A stretch of DNA of 64,000 bases from Nemertoderma westbladi (GCA_032718475.1 JAUCBJ010007728.1:1-64000), one strand, 5' to 3'; numbered from the stretch's first letter, positions 38,160 through 48,909 are shown. Translations and numbers: made by a program. Notes: generated from the sequence alone by a model not told the origin.

Positions 38160-40929
38160 CGGTACAGCGGTACGTTGGAAAGAATTTTCGAATCCAGATC
38201 TTCTGTCAACTGTCAAGTTGGCCCACATTTAATGCGAAGGTTCTTCACTTAACAGGTTTGTATTGAACTTGAATAGGCTTCTTACACATCGTTATTTCAG
38301 TGATTCAAGTGATTAAAATCCTAATCCTGTAATCTATTTGGATCAAATAGAGGGAAAAAGCGCCGGCGGTCGGAAGTAAATTACACATGCCAGCATGCGG
38401 TCCCAGGCAGCCAGCTAAAGATACGCATCAGATTCTGGCGATGAGGTTATTATTTTACTTACTACTACTGTACTAGGCCTTGCTGTTAGGTTAGGCCAAC
38501 TTGGTACTTTGGGCCGTTTATAAATCGTCAGATCGTGCATATGCTTAAACTGTAATTTAAAATAAAACATGCCTTACTCTGGCTATCTATGGTAGGTAAG
38601 TAAATGTTTGCTTTATTTTTTACTCATTTCCTCTTTATAAACCAGTCCCCAGTGCAGTGGTAATGTGAAACAGTCTGTGATGGGTTGTGGTGACTTGTGC
38701 ACGTTGATCTAATTGCTCCAATGCTATATGTATATATATTATTATCATTTTAGGTGGAATATATGAGCGACAATGAATCCAATCATGTTTCCAATACGAT
38801 ACTCACACTGATTACCCAGACAACTAACAATACGTTGATCATTGATACTCAGAGGTGAGTTGTGATACCGCCTCTCCCTCTATCTACAACCTAACCCTAT
38901 TCTAAGACAACACTAAACTCTAGACTTACCTAACCAAACCCTTTCACCAAGCTACCACTATATATCCCATGGCGATATTTTCTCGAAATATTTTCCAGTC
39001 TCGATGTTTTATATATCGAGACGCTTTTTTATACTTTTGGAAGCAGAGACAGAAGTTGGGCGAGACAGAAGTCACAGCCACTCAAAGCTATGTTACAACC
39101 ACTCAATGCTATGTCACAGCCACTCAATGCTATCTCACAGGCGCTCAATGCCATGTCACAGCCACTCAATGCAATGTCACAACCACTCAATGCTATGTCA
39201 CAGCCGCTCAATGCTATGTCACAGCCGCTCAATGCTATGTCACAGCCACTCAAAGCTATGTCACAGACACTCAACGCTATGTCACAGCCACTCAACACTA
39301 TCTCACAGGCGCTCAATGCCATGTCACAGCCACTCAATGCAATGTCACAACCACTCAATGCTATGTCACAGCCGCTCAATGCTATGTCACAGCCGCTCAA
39401 TGCTATGTCACAGCCACTCAAAGCTATGTCACAGACACTCAACGCTATGTCACAGCCACTCAACACTATCTCACAGGCGCTCAATGCCATGTCACAGCCA
39501 CTCAATGCAATGTCACAACCACTCAATGCTATGTCACAGCCGCTCAATGCTATGCCACAGCCACTCAATGATATGTCACAGCCGCTCAATGCTTTGTCAC
39601 AGCCACTCAAAGCTATGTCACAGCCACTCAACGCTATGTCACAGCCAATCAACGCTATGTCACAGCCACTCAATGCTATGCCACAGCCACCCAACGCTAT
39701 GTCACAGCCGCTCAATGCTATGTCACAGCCGCTCAATGCTTTGTCACAGCCACTCAAAGCTATGTCACAGCCACTCAACGCTATGTCACAGTTACTCAAC
39801 GCTATGTCACAGCCACTCAACGCTATGTCACAGCCAATCAACGCTAGCCACCCAACGCTATGTCACAGCCAATCAACGCTATGTCACAGCCACTCAATGA
39901 TATGTCACAGCCGCTCAATGCTTTGTCACAGCCACTCAAAGCTATGTCACAGCCAAGCCACTCAACGCTATGTCACAGCCAATCAACGCTATGTCACAGC
40001 CACTCAATGCTATGCCACAGCCACCGAACGCTATGTCACAGCCGCTCAATGCTATGTCACAGCCACTCAACGCTATGTCACAGCCAATCAACGCTAGCCA
40101 CCCAACGCTATGTCACAGCCAATCAACGCTATGTCACAGCCACTCAATGATATGTCACAGCCGCTCAATGCTTTGTCACAGCCACTCAAAGCTATGTCAC
40201 AGCCACTCAAAGCTATGTCACAGCCACTCAACGCTATGTCACAGCCACTCAATGCTATGCCACAGCCACCCAACGCTATGTCACAGCCGCTCAATGCTAT
40301 GTCATAGCCGCTCAATGCATCACAGCCGCTCAATGCTTTGTCACAGCCACTCAAAGCTATGTCACAGCCACTCAACGCTATGTCACAGTTACTCAACGCT
40401 ATGTCACAGCCACTCAACGCTATGTCACAGCCAATCAACGCTAGCCACCCAACGCTATGTCACAGCTAATCAACGCTATGCCACAGCCACTCAATGCTAT
40501 GCCACAGCCACCCAACGCTATGTCACAGTCACCCAACGCTGGCCACCCATCGCTGGCCACCCAACGCTGTGTCACAGTCACCCAACGCTGGCCACCCATC
40601 GCTGGCCACCCAACGCTATGTCACAGCGACAGCCACTCAACAATTCCCCATTTATTTTTATTTAGGTTTACATCTAGTAGATAATTTATTGTAGATGATG
40701 AAGTCTTAGTCTAATATAATCGTAGTCCGAGCCTTATATTTTTTTTTTTAACACATAAATAAATTAATTTTCCAGATCCAAGATACGGGAAAGTTATTCC
40801 ACTTTGCTAGCGACGGATATCCTTGGTGGAACGGACTCCGGATTCAGTGATATCGACGGATCCTTGGTGGAACGGACTCCGGATTCAGTGATATCGATGC
40901 GGCTGAAACTGAATGATCAATGTAACTGA
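38160..40929 (+). CDS. Candidate small spliced gene (81 codons), antisense to the BEL element
   Basis: Inferred from splice signals. A possible 5' exon ends at cttaacag/gtttg (38255/38256). Exon 2 is 38754-38854, between ttatcattttag and gtgagt, with its first ATG at 38763. Exon 3 starts at 40776 after a pyrimidine-rich tract ending ttttccag. Joined, the frame runs from 38763 to TGA 40927-40929, open across the junction. Exon 3 holds a tandem duplication of about 40 bp around ccttggtggaacggactc, read in two frames. The peptide is polar, Ser/Thr/Asp-rich, without a recognised domain. The second intron is mostly minisatellite. Being on the strand opposite to BEL transcription, its introns would survive retrotransposition. 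It could also be a captured gene fragment or chance. Confidence 0.35.
39071..40640 (+). repeat. 21-bp minisatellite, about 75 copies
   Basis: Unit like gctatgtcacagccactcaa(t/c). As 21 is a multiple of three, several frames on both strands stay open for hundreds of codons, reading AMSQPLN, LCHSHST or YVTATQR on plus and CDIALSG on minus. At 39130-39530 eight units form a 168-bp higher-order repeat present more than twice. The 3' end degrades to ggccacccaacgct units. I consider the frames by-products, not proteins. Confidence 0.9.
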
Positions 40930-40992
40930 AAACTCCCCGTGACGTCCCAACATTGTTGTTTTAATTGTAATTTGTTTTATCGTAAATGTTAA

Positions 40993-41506
40993 TTGTTGTC
41001 TATTTTACAATGTATTGCCCCGGGGTGGGTGGGTGGGGGGGGGGGGGAACTGGACGCAATAAAAATTCATCCCTCTCCAGGGGAAATTCGACGCAAATAA
41101 CAGATGATTTCTCTCAAAAATAAAACTGTAACCTAATCTATTGTGCTTAGTTTATTGTTTTGGTTAAAATAATGTACCACTGTAACCTGCTCCTTTCCCT
41201 AAATTGAGAATTTAACATTGAGGCGGGATATTAATTCGCCAAGATGAGATTTGCGTCCAGTTACCCCCCTTGTCTCCAATTTTGGAACATTGAAGTGAAC
41301 AGGGAAATTTTTGCAACTATTTATTATATTTCAATATTGGATAATAATTTCCTTTGTGCTCTGATGGATAGCCCATAAAATTTTAGGAAAAGTCACAGAA
41401 TCTCGCTTTTCACAACATATCTGTTTCAAAGATACAGATTAATTTCAACAAAATTTAAATGACCCTCACCCACCCACCCCCCCCCCCCCCCCCAGGCCAA
41501 ATAGCG
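40993..41506. mobile_element. Possible second TTAA-type non-autonomous element with opposed G-runs
   Basis: Bases 41345-41506 resemble the right end of the element at 2607-4159: a stretch like attttaggaaaagtcacag, then a C-run after tgaccctc, then a short tail to TTAA (41507-41510). A TTAA also sits at 40989-40992. G-run 41022-41047 (ggggtgggtgggtggg) and C-run 41468-41493 face each other, and gaactggacgcaa (about 41047) recurs inverted near 41252. The left end does not start with CCC, so identity is uncertain. Confidence 0.35.
41022..41047 (+). other. G-quadruplex-capable run
   Basis: Four or more runs of at least three G in 26 bases. A matching C-rich run at 41468-41493 gives the same potential on the minus strand. 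Confidence 0.5.
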
Positions 41507-42146
41507 TTAAAGAAGGCTGCGGTTGGTCTATATTATTACAGTTCAAATGGAATTTTGTTTCATTTTTGTATATACAGTACAATTTTACTTAAAGTTTGTG
41601 CAATGCAGTTCATTTGTTTAATAGGTGTTGTTGTTATTGTGAACAATAACACTAGTTTTTAGGTGGTTAAGTTGTGCTGTACTGGCTACTAATACCTTGT
41701 GCTTAATAATATTCATGTTTTACACATAAATTATCTTCTTAATTCGAACAATTGCATACCATGGGAACAATCCGGTGGTCGAATCAATGGATGACCAAAT
41801 TAGTGTAGAGAATAACGATTTACAACGTTTAAAACAAACGTTTTCTTTGCATTAAAAAAACGTATATTTCCAAGCAATTTCGAAAGAACCGACGCATGAT
41901 TCACGTTAGTTACACATGCTAGACACACGTTTAATTCAAACGTCATAAAGAACCGGCGATTGGGTAACGTTTGTTTCATGCTATTTACACGTTTACTTCT
42001 AAACGTTTATTACATGCCACCCGCTTGGACAAAATAACATGAAAATTACCTATTTCTGGACGTGTCGCAAACGTTTTTTCAAACGTTTGCCATGTTCAAT
42101 AAAAATGTGATATAAACGTTAAAATAACATGCAATTGTTATCAGGG

Positions 42147-42597
42147 GTCAGGCAGACACCGGATAAAATTTAGAACAAAAAATAATAATGTAGGCTTAGC
42201 CTACTGTCAGACTGTTGTACTACTGTACTATGTACTAAGACTGTTCGGTTATTAAGATTTACAGTGGTAGCCTATCTATTTACAGTACCGTAGAACAATA
42301 GAGTGAAGTGAACTAACCAAAACACAGCACTGTACTGGTACCGGTACTGGTTTGACCTACCAGCCTACCGTCTGACCGTAACGGACTACAGGCAGACAGG
42401 ACTGACAGAAATATAGGAATCGGTACATATAAAATTCAATACAGTACCTAATTCTGTAATTGGTAATTAGCTACCGGTACTGTGCTACAACATTAGACCA
42501 TAGGTACCGGCCGACCGGTACGGCATACGGTAGGCCTAGCTGCCTAGTACAGTAGTACGGTACAAAAGTATGAAACGGAAAAAAGATCTTTCAAGAT
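42147..42597 (-). other. Start of the BEL leader, next to the 5' LTR
   Basis: Noncoding. On the element strand the first bases after the LTR are atcttgaaagatctttttt. This does not begin with TGG, so no standard tRNA primer site is obvious; the imperfect palindrome atctt-ga-aagat lies exactly at the expected place. The rest is rich in accggtac words. Confidence 0.6.
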
Positions 42598-43402
42598 TGT
42601 GGGTGTGCTAAGCCACAACTTACAGGGGTGAAATCTTACAGCACAGAAGGTTCGCCATGTCCTGCAATTGTCTGATTGTTACAGTTGAAAAATTGTGAAT
42701 ACTATAAACTGATATAATTGTATTGAAATTATTGCTTGTACAAAGACAGAAAGATATGTTGAGATAGATATATTGATGTATAGAAACTGGTACATGAATG
42801 TCAGACATCAGAATATCGGAATGTTACAGTTACATAATATATCGGACTTTACAAATACTGTAACAGCATAGATATAACTATATAAAGTAACCAATCTAAA
42901 CTATAGGACAACTATAACTAAGAACTATAACTGTATAATAAGAATTATAATGAGAACTATGCTACTATACTATACTATATTAAACTATACTACTATACTA
43001 TTGAAAGATCATGGAGCTTCCTACCCCTGATTGACTGCTTCCGGTGTCTGACTGTATGTATGCATGCAGTACGTCAGTACTGCAGTACCAGTATGATGTT
43101 CTGACTGCTGATCAATAATAATGATGCCAGCTAGGCAGAACAGATTCCTGATATTACGGAGGTTGGGATGGATAAGCCAATCAGGGAACAGGACAGTAAT
43201 CCTACCATATAAGGTAATACAAACATAAGGTTGCGTGCGCTGTCTCTATTATATGGAGACAGCTGGTAATAAAATGCACAAATAGAAATATATGTGGGGC
43301 GAGTCATAAACTATGAAAAGCTCTAAGGTAATATAATATTCTTAGTTAAAGATAATAAAGATATTGTAACTCTCTATATAAATGCATAATAGGTAGTTGA
43401 CA
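42598..43402 (-). repeat. 5' LTR of the BEL element (805 bp)
   Basis: Same as 26702-27506 apart from one base (T at 43254). Flanked on the right by CTATC and resumed satellite. Confidence 0.93.
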
Positions 43403-44269
43403 CTATCTCCCTATTAATATTGTTGTGTTCTAGAATATTTATTATTGTTTCATCGTATTGCTAAAGTGGCTGGAGCTAAAGTTATTATGTAATGCAATAA
43501 TTCACCTCAAATATCTCAGCTATTTCAAGAACATAATGAAGTATTAAAGCCATGTCAAAGTAATTGGTGTTTTTCTGCAATAATTTATCAAAATATCTTC
43601 TGATTTTTTTCAAAAACCATATCGATTTTCATATTTATATCTTCTAACCCACTCCACGAAATAGAGAATCTTAAATGAAAGTCAAAATAACAGGTAACAC
43701 TTACATTTATAGAAGTAATCAGCTGTTATTTGCTACGTCTTTCCGCTGAAGATGAATGAATTTTGATTGTGTCAGAAAACCCCCTATCTGTGGTTGTATG
43801 AGTGGAGATATAAGTAGCCTATCTCCCTATTAATATTGTTGTGTTCTAGAATATTTATTATTGTTTCATCGTATTGCTAAAGTGGCTGGAGCTAAAGTTA
43901 TTATGTAATGCAATAATTCACCTCAAATATCTCAGCTATTTCATGAACATAATGAAGACATAGTGGAGAGATAAGTAGCCTATCTCCTTGTTAATATTGT
44001 TGTGTTCTAGAATATTTATTATAGTTTCATCCTATTGCCAAAGTGACTAGAGCTGAAGTTGACTCATAATACAATAATTCACCTCAAATATCTCAGCTAT
44101 TTCAGTAACATAATGAAGTATTAAAGCCATCTCGAAATCCTTGGTGTTTTTCTGCAATAATTTATCAGAATATACTCTGTTTTTTTACAAAAACCATATC
44201 GATTTTCATATTTATAACTTCTAACCCACTCCAAGAGATAGAGAATCTTAAATGAAAGTCACAAGAACA
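43403..44269 (+). repeat. Satellite array (segment 4)
   Basis: Continues exactly where 26701 broke off after the CTATC duplication. About two monomers, including the truncated-monomer junction near 43953. It breaks off in acaagaaca, where unique sequence starts with tgttatagg. Confidence 0.92.
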
Positions 44270-45725
44270 TGTTATAGGATATTTTAGAGTAGATTATTAT
44301 AGGACCTAAGAGGCCAAGCCTATGTGCTAGTTAGTTCTGTAGTTGGTTGTACTGATTTTGGCTGTTGTGCATTGTACCGTGACATACCCTATTATACCAG
44401 TATACTGCCTGTCTGTGGTGATATCTTTGTTTTTGATTATGCATGACACTCTGCGGGCCTTTGGACCGTATGATATGGCGTCCCTGGTTGTCGAATTGCA
44501 ACACCTGAAACTGCAGAACTGTTGTATTAATACCTGCTGTCAGGCTGTACTGCAGTCTTAATACAGTAATACCGACGACGGTCAGACGGTATTGCAGCAC
44601 CGGCATTGTCAATCATTTGCAGATTTGCCTGACTTTCTGTCTTAATTATAGTGGATTTTGAATCATTTAACCTGCATATTGCAGTATTGCATTTTACCTC
44701 CTACCTCGTGACAATTTACAGATTTTGGATTATATTATTCCTGCAGTCCTGTATTTGATATTTCAACATTTATTTTACTGATTTTTAGGTACAACAGTAG
44801 GCTAACGCTACCGGCACCGGGCCTTGAAGCCTACCGGTACTGCTGGCTGGCTGAGTTACCCTGGCTGGCTGAGTTTTCTACATACACTTCAGCATTTCTA
44901 CAGTTATATGATTATTTTATTATTTGTATTGGCCTAAGGCTGTAAGGCATAAGGCCACACTTTAGCACTTTTATTCATGCAAAGTGAATGAGTTGCAATC
45001 ACTACGATCTCTCCTCTTTGCATAGCAGCTGCTTAAATTTGTAAGTTCAGAAATTAGGCCTAATGTAAGGCATATATATTTATAAAATTATATTAGCCTT
45101 TTGTTTGAATCTGGGTACTGGTACCGTACCTAAACCTACTTAATGTCGACAAAGAATATTGATTAAAGAAGAATAATAAAGGTATGTTATGTTACACTGA
45201 ATAAGTATTTATGAATTGAGTCCCTTCATGCTTCATTTCTTTACCGTTTACCGGTATTCAGCTATTTACCTCATCCCAGCTGAATTTGATTTATCTTTCC
45301 TATGTGAATTATTTTAATTGAGACTTAAAATTATGTGGCAATATTTGAATTTATTGGATACTTGAATAGTCTACCTTCAAGAGTTCAAATGCTTTAGACT
45401 GTGATTATCTGATTAGCCATTACAGCATTAGCCACAGACCAGACTGTGCTGTAGGCCTATAGGCTAAATGTGTTAATTTGAGATTTATTTATAACTTTAT
45501 TTAAAGAAGTATATATAATGGTAATTTAATTGTCTAATTGGGCAATACTGTTATTATTTTCATCTTACCCGAAGTTGCTGACTTGGTTATAATTCAGTAA
45601 TTGGTGGTACAGTCAATGGACTGACTGATTAACATTATTAATTGAAACATAGATATTAACTTTTATTGTTTCAGTAATTTTAACTGTTTGGATACTCCCT
45701 TATAGACTACAAATATTACATAATC
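44270..45725. other. Noncoding AT-rich stretch before the broken Gag
   Basis: No credible gene. It begins TGTTATAGG directly at the satellite edge, so it may include an LTR and leader of the plus-strand Gag element. I could not find a second copy to prove an LTR. Rich in taccggta, ctgcag and taggccta words. Confidence 0.4.
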
Positions 45726-47100
45726 ATGCCTACAAAAGCAGAATTGGAAGAATTATTGTCAACATTAAAGTCAAAAAATTTACAAATGGTTAATATATTG
45801 AAACAAATTGGTATAAATCATGAGTTCTTAGGCATAAAAGATGTGGAAATAAATTTAAAACAAGAAATAAATGAATTTGAAACATCATGTATAAAAATAA
45901 GTTCTTCAATGGATAATGAAATTACTAGCCTGGTACATAAACATAATCAACTTGAAACAGATTATGCCAGTTTAGAGAAAAAGTATATTAGTATGAGAAA
46001 TGAGTTTGGATATTTACAGAGCAAACATGATAATTTACAGGAACAAGTTGAAGAATGTCAAGGTGAAATTCTTTCAATGTCACAGCAACCAAATAATACT
46101 GTTTTAGAAATGTCTGCACCTGTAACATGTGAGCAATGTATACAATTAAAGAGTAAGTGTATTTACTTGGGAAAAGAAGCTTCAAAATTACATGATACAG
46201 TTGAAGAGCATAAAGGAATTATCGAAAGTTTAAACCAACAGATACAAAGTTCATTAATCATTGAGGAAAATGAAAAATATAAATAATTAGTTACTTCATA
46301 TGAAGAAATGAAATCACACTTGTCTGCATGTCAAAATGATTATCTAACAATTCAAGATGAACTTTTACTTTTGAAACGTGAATATAGATCTAGATGGGAA
46401 TTTTTGAATAATTCCATTCCAGTACCCAATGTTACACTGAAAAGTAGAAAAATCAATTTTTTTACAAAAGAGATATCAAGTGGAATTGAAGGTGTTGATA
46501 GTAAACCACTTGAATCATCTCCTATAGAATGTGATAAACCAGCAGGTAATATTAGTCCAATATTTCATCAACAAGAGTTGTATGATACTAGGAATGCCTG
46601 CCCTGAATTAAATCCAAATGCTAGAAATTTCAACTCATTTTCTAGTCAAGGTATCAATTCAACTAATTGGAGACAGCCATCAACAGAAATCCCCAAATAC
46701 AAACGACTTCCAGTCAATATAAACAAATATGATAATCTGAAAGATGGCTCATTCTCAACATGGGTGGCTAATGCTGAACTTGAGTTGGATGTAGCTGGAT
46801 ATCATGGAGATAGAGAACGCATAAGTAAAATATTAAACAATCTGAAGAGTGGATCAACAATTTGTGATGCTGATCGGGATTATTTTAGTAATAACCCTGA
46901 TGTTACATATTCAGCTTTTGTCAGTTACCTAACTGTACATTTTGATAAAGATGATACACCACAAGAAGCTCTTGATGCTTTACAGAGAATAAGACAACGT
47001 AGTGATCAACAACTACAACATTACAAAGATTATGTTCAAAAAAAGGGCGCTGCTTTACTTCGCTTTACTTTAGATCGCGCGGCTGTACCATATGAATATG
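45726..47100 (+). pseudogene. gag: Retroelement Gag (coiled coil plus capsid), broken
   Basis: Frame from ATG 45726 to TAA 46284-46286, then the same frame continues from 46287 past 47100, so one nonsense codon splits a Gag. The first 186 residues are a Lys/Glu-rich coiled coil (MPTKAELEELLSTLK start). In the second part, residues 145-252 after Met 46308 resemble a capsid of the Ty3/metavirid type: FSTWVANAELELD, then YSAFVSYLTVHF and QRIRQRSDQQLQHYKDYV. Codons are A-rich. Near 47050-47110 base composition changes sharply to GC-richer sequence and the Gag-like match stops, so the last 45 codons of the frame (to 47237) belong to the next gene read out of frame. No protease or reverse transcriptase follows. 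Confidence 0.7.
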
Positions 47101-47151
47101 TATTTATGACACGAAGAGCCGCTACCTGCAGTCCGAGATCAGTTCGACGGA

Positions 47152-47739
47152 ATGCATCTGTACCGGAGGACTCGAGGCGAGGATCAGGAGACGCCGAAAA
47201 TCTTCAGCGTGTACAAGCTGTTTTACAAGTGTGGTGAATGCATGAACAAACAAGACATGGCGATTCCCGACCGACTAGACGAGCAACATCCAGAACCGAT
47301 ATTAACGCGATGTCCAGCTCACCAGTTCCTTAGATATAACGAGGGAGGTTACCCGATGAGCAACCCGATGATCAGTATCGACTTCAGCGGAAAGCGACCT
47401 CCAAGACCCATTATGCCGACCGTTGCGACATTAGATCCGTATACGGAGATTAAACCCTGTTCGACACCCAGTTTGATAGAGACGGCAGCGGCCATTTCGC
47501 TGTACTTAGCCTATAAGGATCTAGAGGCGCGGCACGAAGCGGCACGGGACTCGGGTACCAAACCCGCGGGTTTGGAGCTCTCGAGTCCCTGGACTACGTT
47601 TACTTCGCCTCACCGAGTGAGAAGCCTCACGCCTGAGCATCAGGACGACATAGACGCGTTGCGGCAGGAGGAGCGAGCGGCGAAGGCGAAAGAGTTATTC
47701 GAGAAGAGGATAGCGGAGTACAATAAGACCGCGGATTGA
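47152..47739 (+). CDS. Exonuclease/zinc-knuckle accessory gene, plus copy, N-terminal part
   Basis: 195 codons, ending at TGA 47737. The frame is open upstream to a TGA at 47107, so the true start is unclear. Two CxxC/CxxH-like pairs (FYKCGECMNKQ and RCPAHQF) could form a small zinc ribbon. The C-terminal 45 residues are a charged helix (DALRQEERAAKAKELFEKR) similar in character to the end of the minus-strand ORF at 57357. The following two ORFs are in this same frame, so it is probably the first part of one long protein. Otherwise unrecognised. Confidence 0.5.
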   Translation: MHLYRRTRGEDQETPKIFSVYKLFYKCGECMNKQDMAIPDRLDEQHPEPILTRCPAHQFLRYNEGGYPMSNPMISIDFSGKRPPRPIMPTVATLDPYTEIKPCSTPSLIETAAAISLYLAYKDLEARHEAARDSGTKPAGLELSSPWTTFTSPHRVRSLTPEHQDDIDALRQEERAAKAKELFEKRIAEYNKTAD

Positions 47740-47760
47740 CATCAAGAGGAGACGAGGAGA

Positions 47761-48906
47761 GTGACCGGATTTGTTCCACAGGTCGTATCTCAACCCCGAC
47801 CGGTGTATTATTCCGACGGCAATGAACCTGCGATATTAGTAGATCATCCGGAGTCGCGAGAAGCGATACGATTCTTGCCGATGGTAAGAATGGCGGATCA
47901 TTGGAACGTCGACTGTCTACGGGAAGTTTTATGCGCGAAGTTCTTGCGTGATGTCCCAATGCAGATCACGGATTATGACATATTGGACAAGATTGGAGCT
48001 CCGGGGAAGGAGAGCAAACTATTTGGATGGTTGGATAAGTCCATCAAAGTATGGGTCGCGGTGGCTACATTCCCAGACGATGAGGAGGTAGACCAGACGT
48101 GGCTGAGGAGGAAGGGTTCTTACACCCGATATGATGACCACAAGGCTATCGAGCGCATGTGGACCCCATCAGACGAGATTCAGCGTCAGTGGAGGAAAAC
48201 GGAGGAATCACTGCAGGATTGGAGGGTGATGTTCTACGATAATGAAGGAGGGTCCCATCAAGAATGTTTGACTAGCAAGTGCATTCAAATTCGCGCAGCC
48301 GATGGTGTGACTCATGTGTTTATGCGCGTAAGGGCGGATCGAGAGAGACCGGAGCCCATCATAACGACACAATATCGGAAAGGGAAGGATCCTAGGGAAC
48401 AGATTTTGGAGGTATGCAGGCGAGGAGGTATGCACGGAGCGGAGCGTATCGACGCCAGGATGCTACCCAAGAAGGTTAGAGAGGCTATTCTCAACCAAGA
48501 TTACGTCAAGGTGGGATCAGGAGTCCAGAGCGATTTGGAGAGTGACTTCAACGCCATGACTGATCTGGAAGATAGATTGCCGAGACCGTTTGTCGACACC
48601 AAGCTATTGTTGCTATGGGCACAGGATATTGGAATTTATAGAGAGTATCCCAACTCTGCCAAGACTGGTATGGGCTTTATAGCACATTTGTTGTATAATT
48701 GGGACTTTAAGTTAAAGACGCAGAAGAAGTACGAGGAGGCGTATGGTGAATACAACACGCCACCGGGAGCAGAGTTCAAATCCCACTTCAAGCGGCAAGC
48801 GTTAGTATATTGGAACATTTGCGCGCCACCCCGTGCGTCGCTACAATATTATTTGGTGCTTGAGTCGAACACGGTAACTTGTTTATTAGCGGATATCGTT
48901 GCGTGA
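47761..48906 (+). CDS. DEDD (RNase D-like) 3'-5' exonuclease-like domain, plus copy
   Basis: In frame with 47152-47739 and 48910-50364, separated by single TGA codons, and starting at a GTG only because of the upstream stop. Exonuclease signature: VMFYDNEGG with Asp 160 and Glu 162 (Exo I) followed by KCIQIRAADGVTHVF; VKVGSGVQSDL with Asp 258 (Exo II); FVDTK with Asp 279; and KRQALVYW at 344-351 then ASLQYYLVL (Exo III region). The Exo III acidic residue expected after YxxxD seems absent (WNICA), so catalysis is doubtful; a nucleic-acid-binding role is possible, as for EXD1. Family known for trimming RNA or DNA 3' ends with two metal ions. A homologous ORF is at 58622-57357. Confidence 0.5.
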   Translation: MTGFVPQVVSQPRPVYYSDGNEPAILVDHPESREAIRFLPMVRMADHWNVDCLREVLCAKFLRDVPMQITDYDILDKIGAPGKESKLFGWLDKSIKVWVAVATFPDDEEVDQTWLRRKGSYTRYDDHKAIERMWTPSDEIQRQWRKTEESLQDWRVMFYDNEGGSHQECLTSKCIQIRAADGVTHVFMRVRADRERPEPIITTQYRKGKDPREQILEVCRRGGMHGAERIDARMLPKKVREAILNQDYVKVGSGVQSDLESDFNAMTDLEDRLPRPFVDTKLLLLWAQDIGIYREYPNSAKTGMGFIAHLLYNWDFKLKTQKKYEEAYGEYNTPPGAEFKSHFKRQALVYWNICAPPRASLQYYLVLESNTVTCLLADIVA

Positions 48907-48909
48907 GTT

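Larger units (their letters stand above)
37150..42146. mobile_element. Candidate nested DNA element in the BEL leader (5.0 kb)
   Basis: The edges carry a short inverted match: CCCTGCTAAC at 37150-37159 and GTTATCAGGG at 42137-42146 (one mismatch in ten). Inside, both arms share catgttattttaac in inverse orientation (37251 region and 42116-42130). Both are dense in AACATG/CATGTT and AAACGTTT words (37190-37450 and 41820-42145). The middle holds candidate exons, the 21-bp minisatellite and G-runs. I could not find a clear target duplication, so the transposon reading is tentative; diverged host sequence is the alternative. Confidence 0.35.
26702..43402 (-). mobile_element. BEL/Pao LTR retrotransposon, 16.7 kb, young and apparently intact
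   Basis: Two 805-bp LTRs, a 5-bp target duplication, a polypurine tract and a single uninterrupted Gag-Pol. Element order on the minus strand: 5' LTR (43402-42598), 6.6-kb leader, Gag-Pol (35981-28767), 3' noncoding region, polypurine tract, 3' LTR (27506-26702). I found one mismatch between the LTRs by eye, so insertion is recent. Typical BEL elements are far shorter; the excess is mostly in the leader, which holds about 5 kb of foreign sequence at 37150-42146. Confidence 0.92.

Noticed and set aside
38969-40665. Frames of 200-335 codons reading LCHSHST, AMSQPLN, YVTATQR or CDIALSG
   Set aside because: By-products of the 21-bp minisatellite in several frames; no unique N- or C-terminal domain.
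47035-47055. Slippery run caaaaaaagggc as a -1 frameshift site between Gag and the next gene
   Set aside because: The next frame is +1, not -1, and has a TGA at 47107 after this point.
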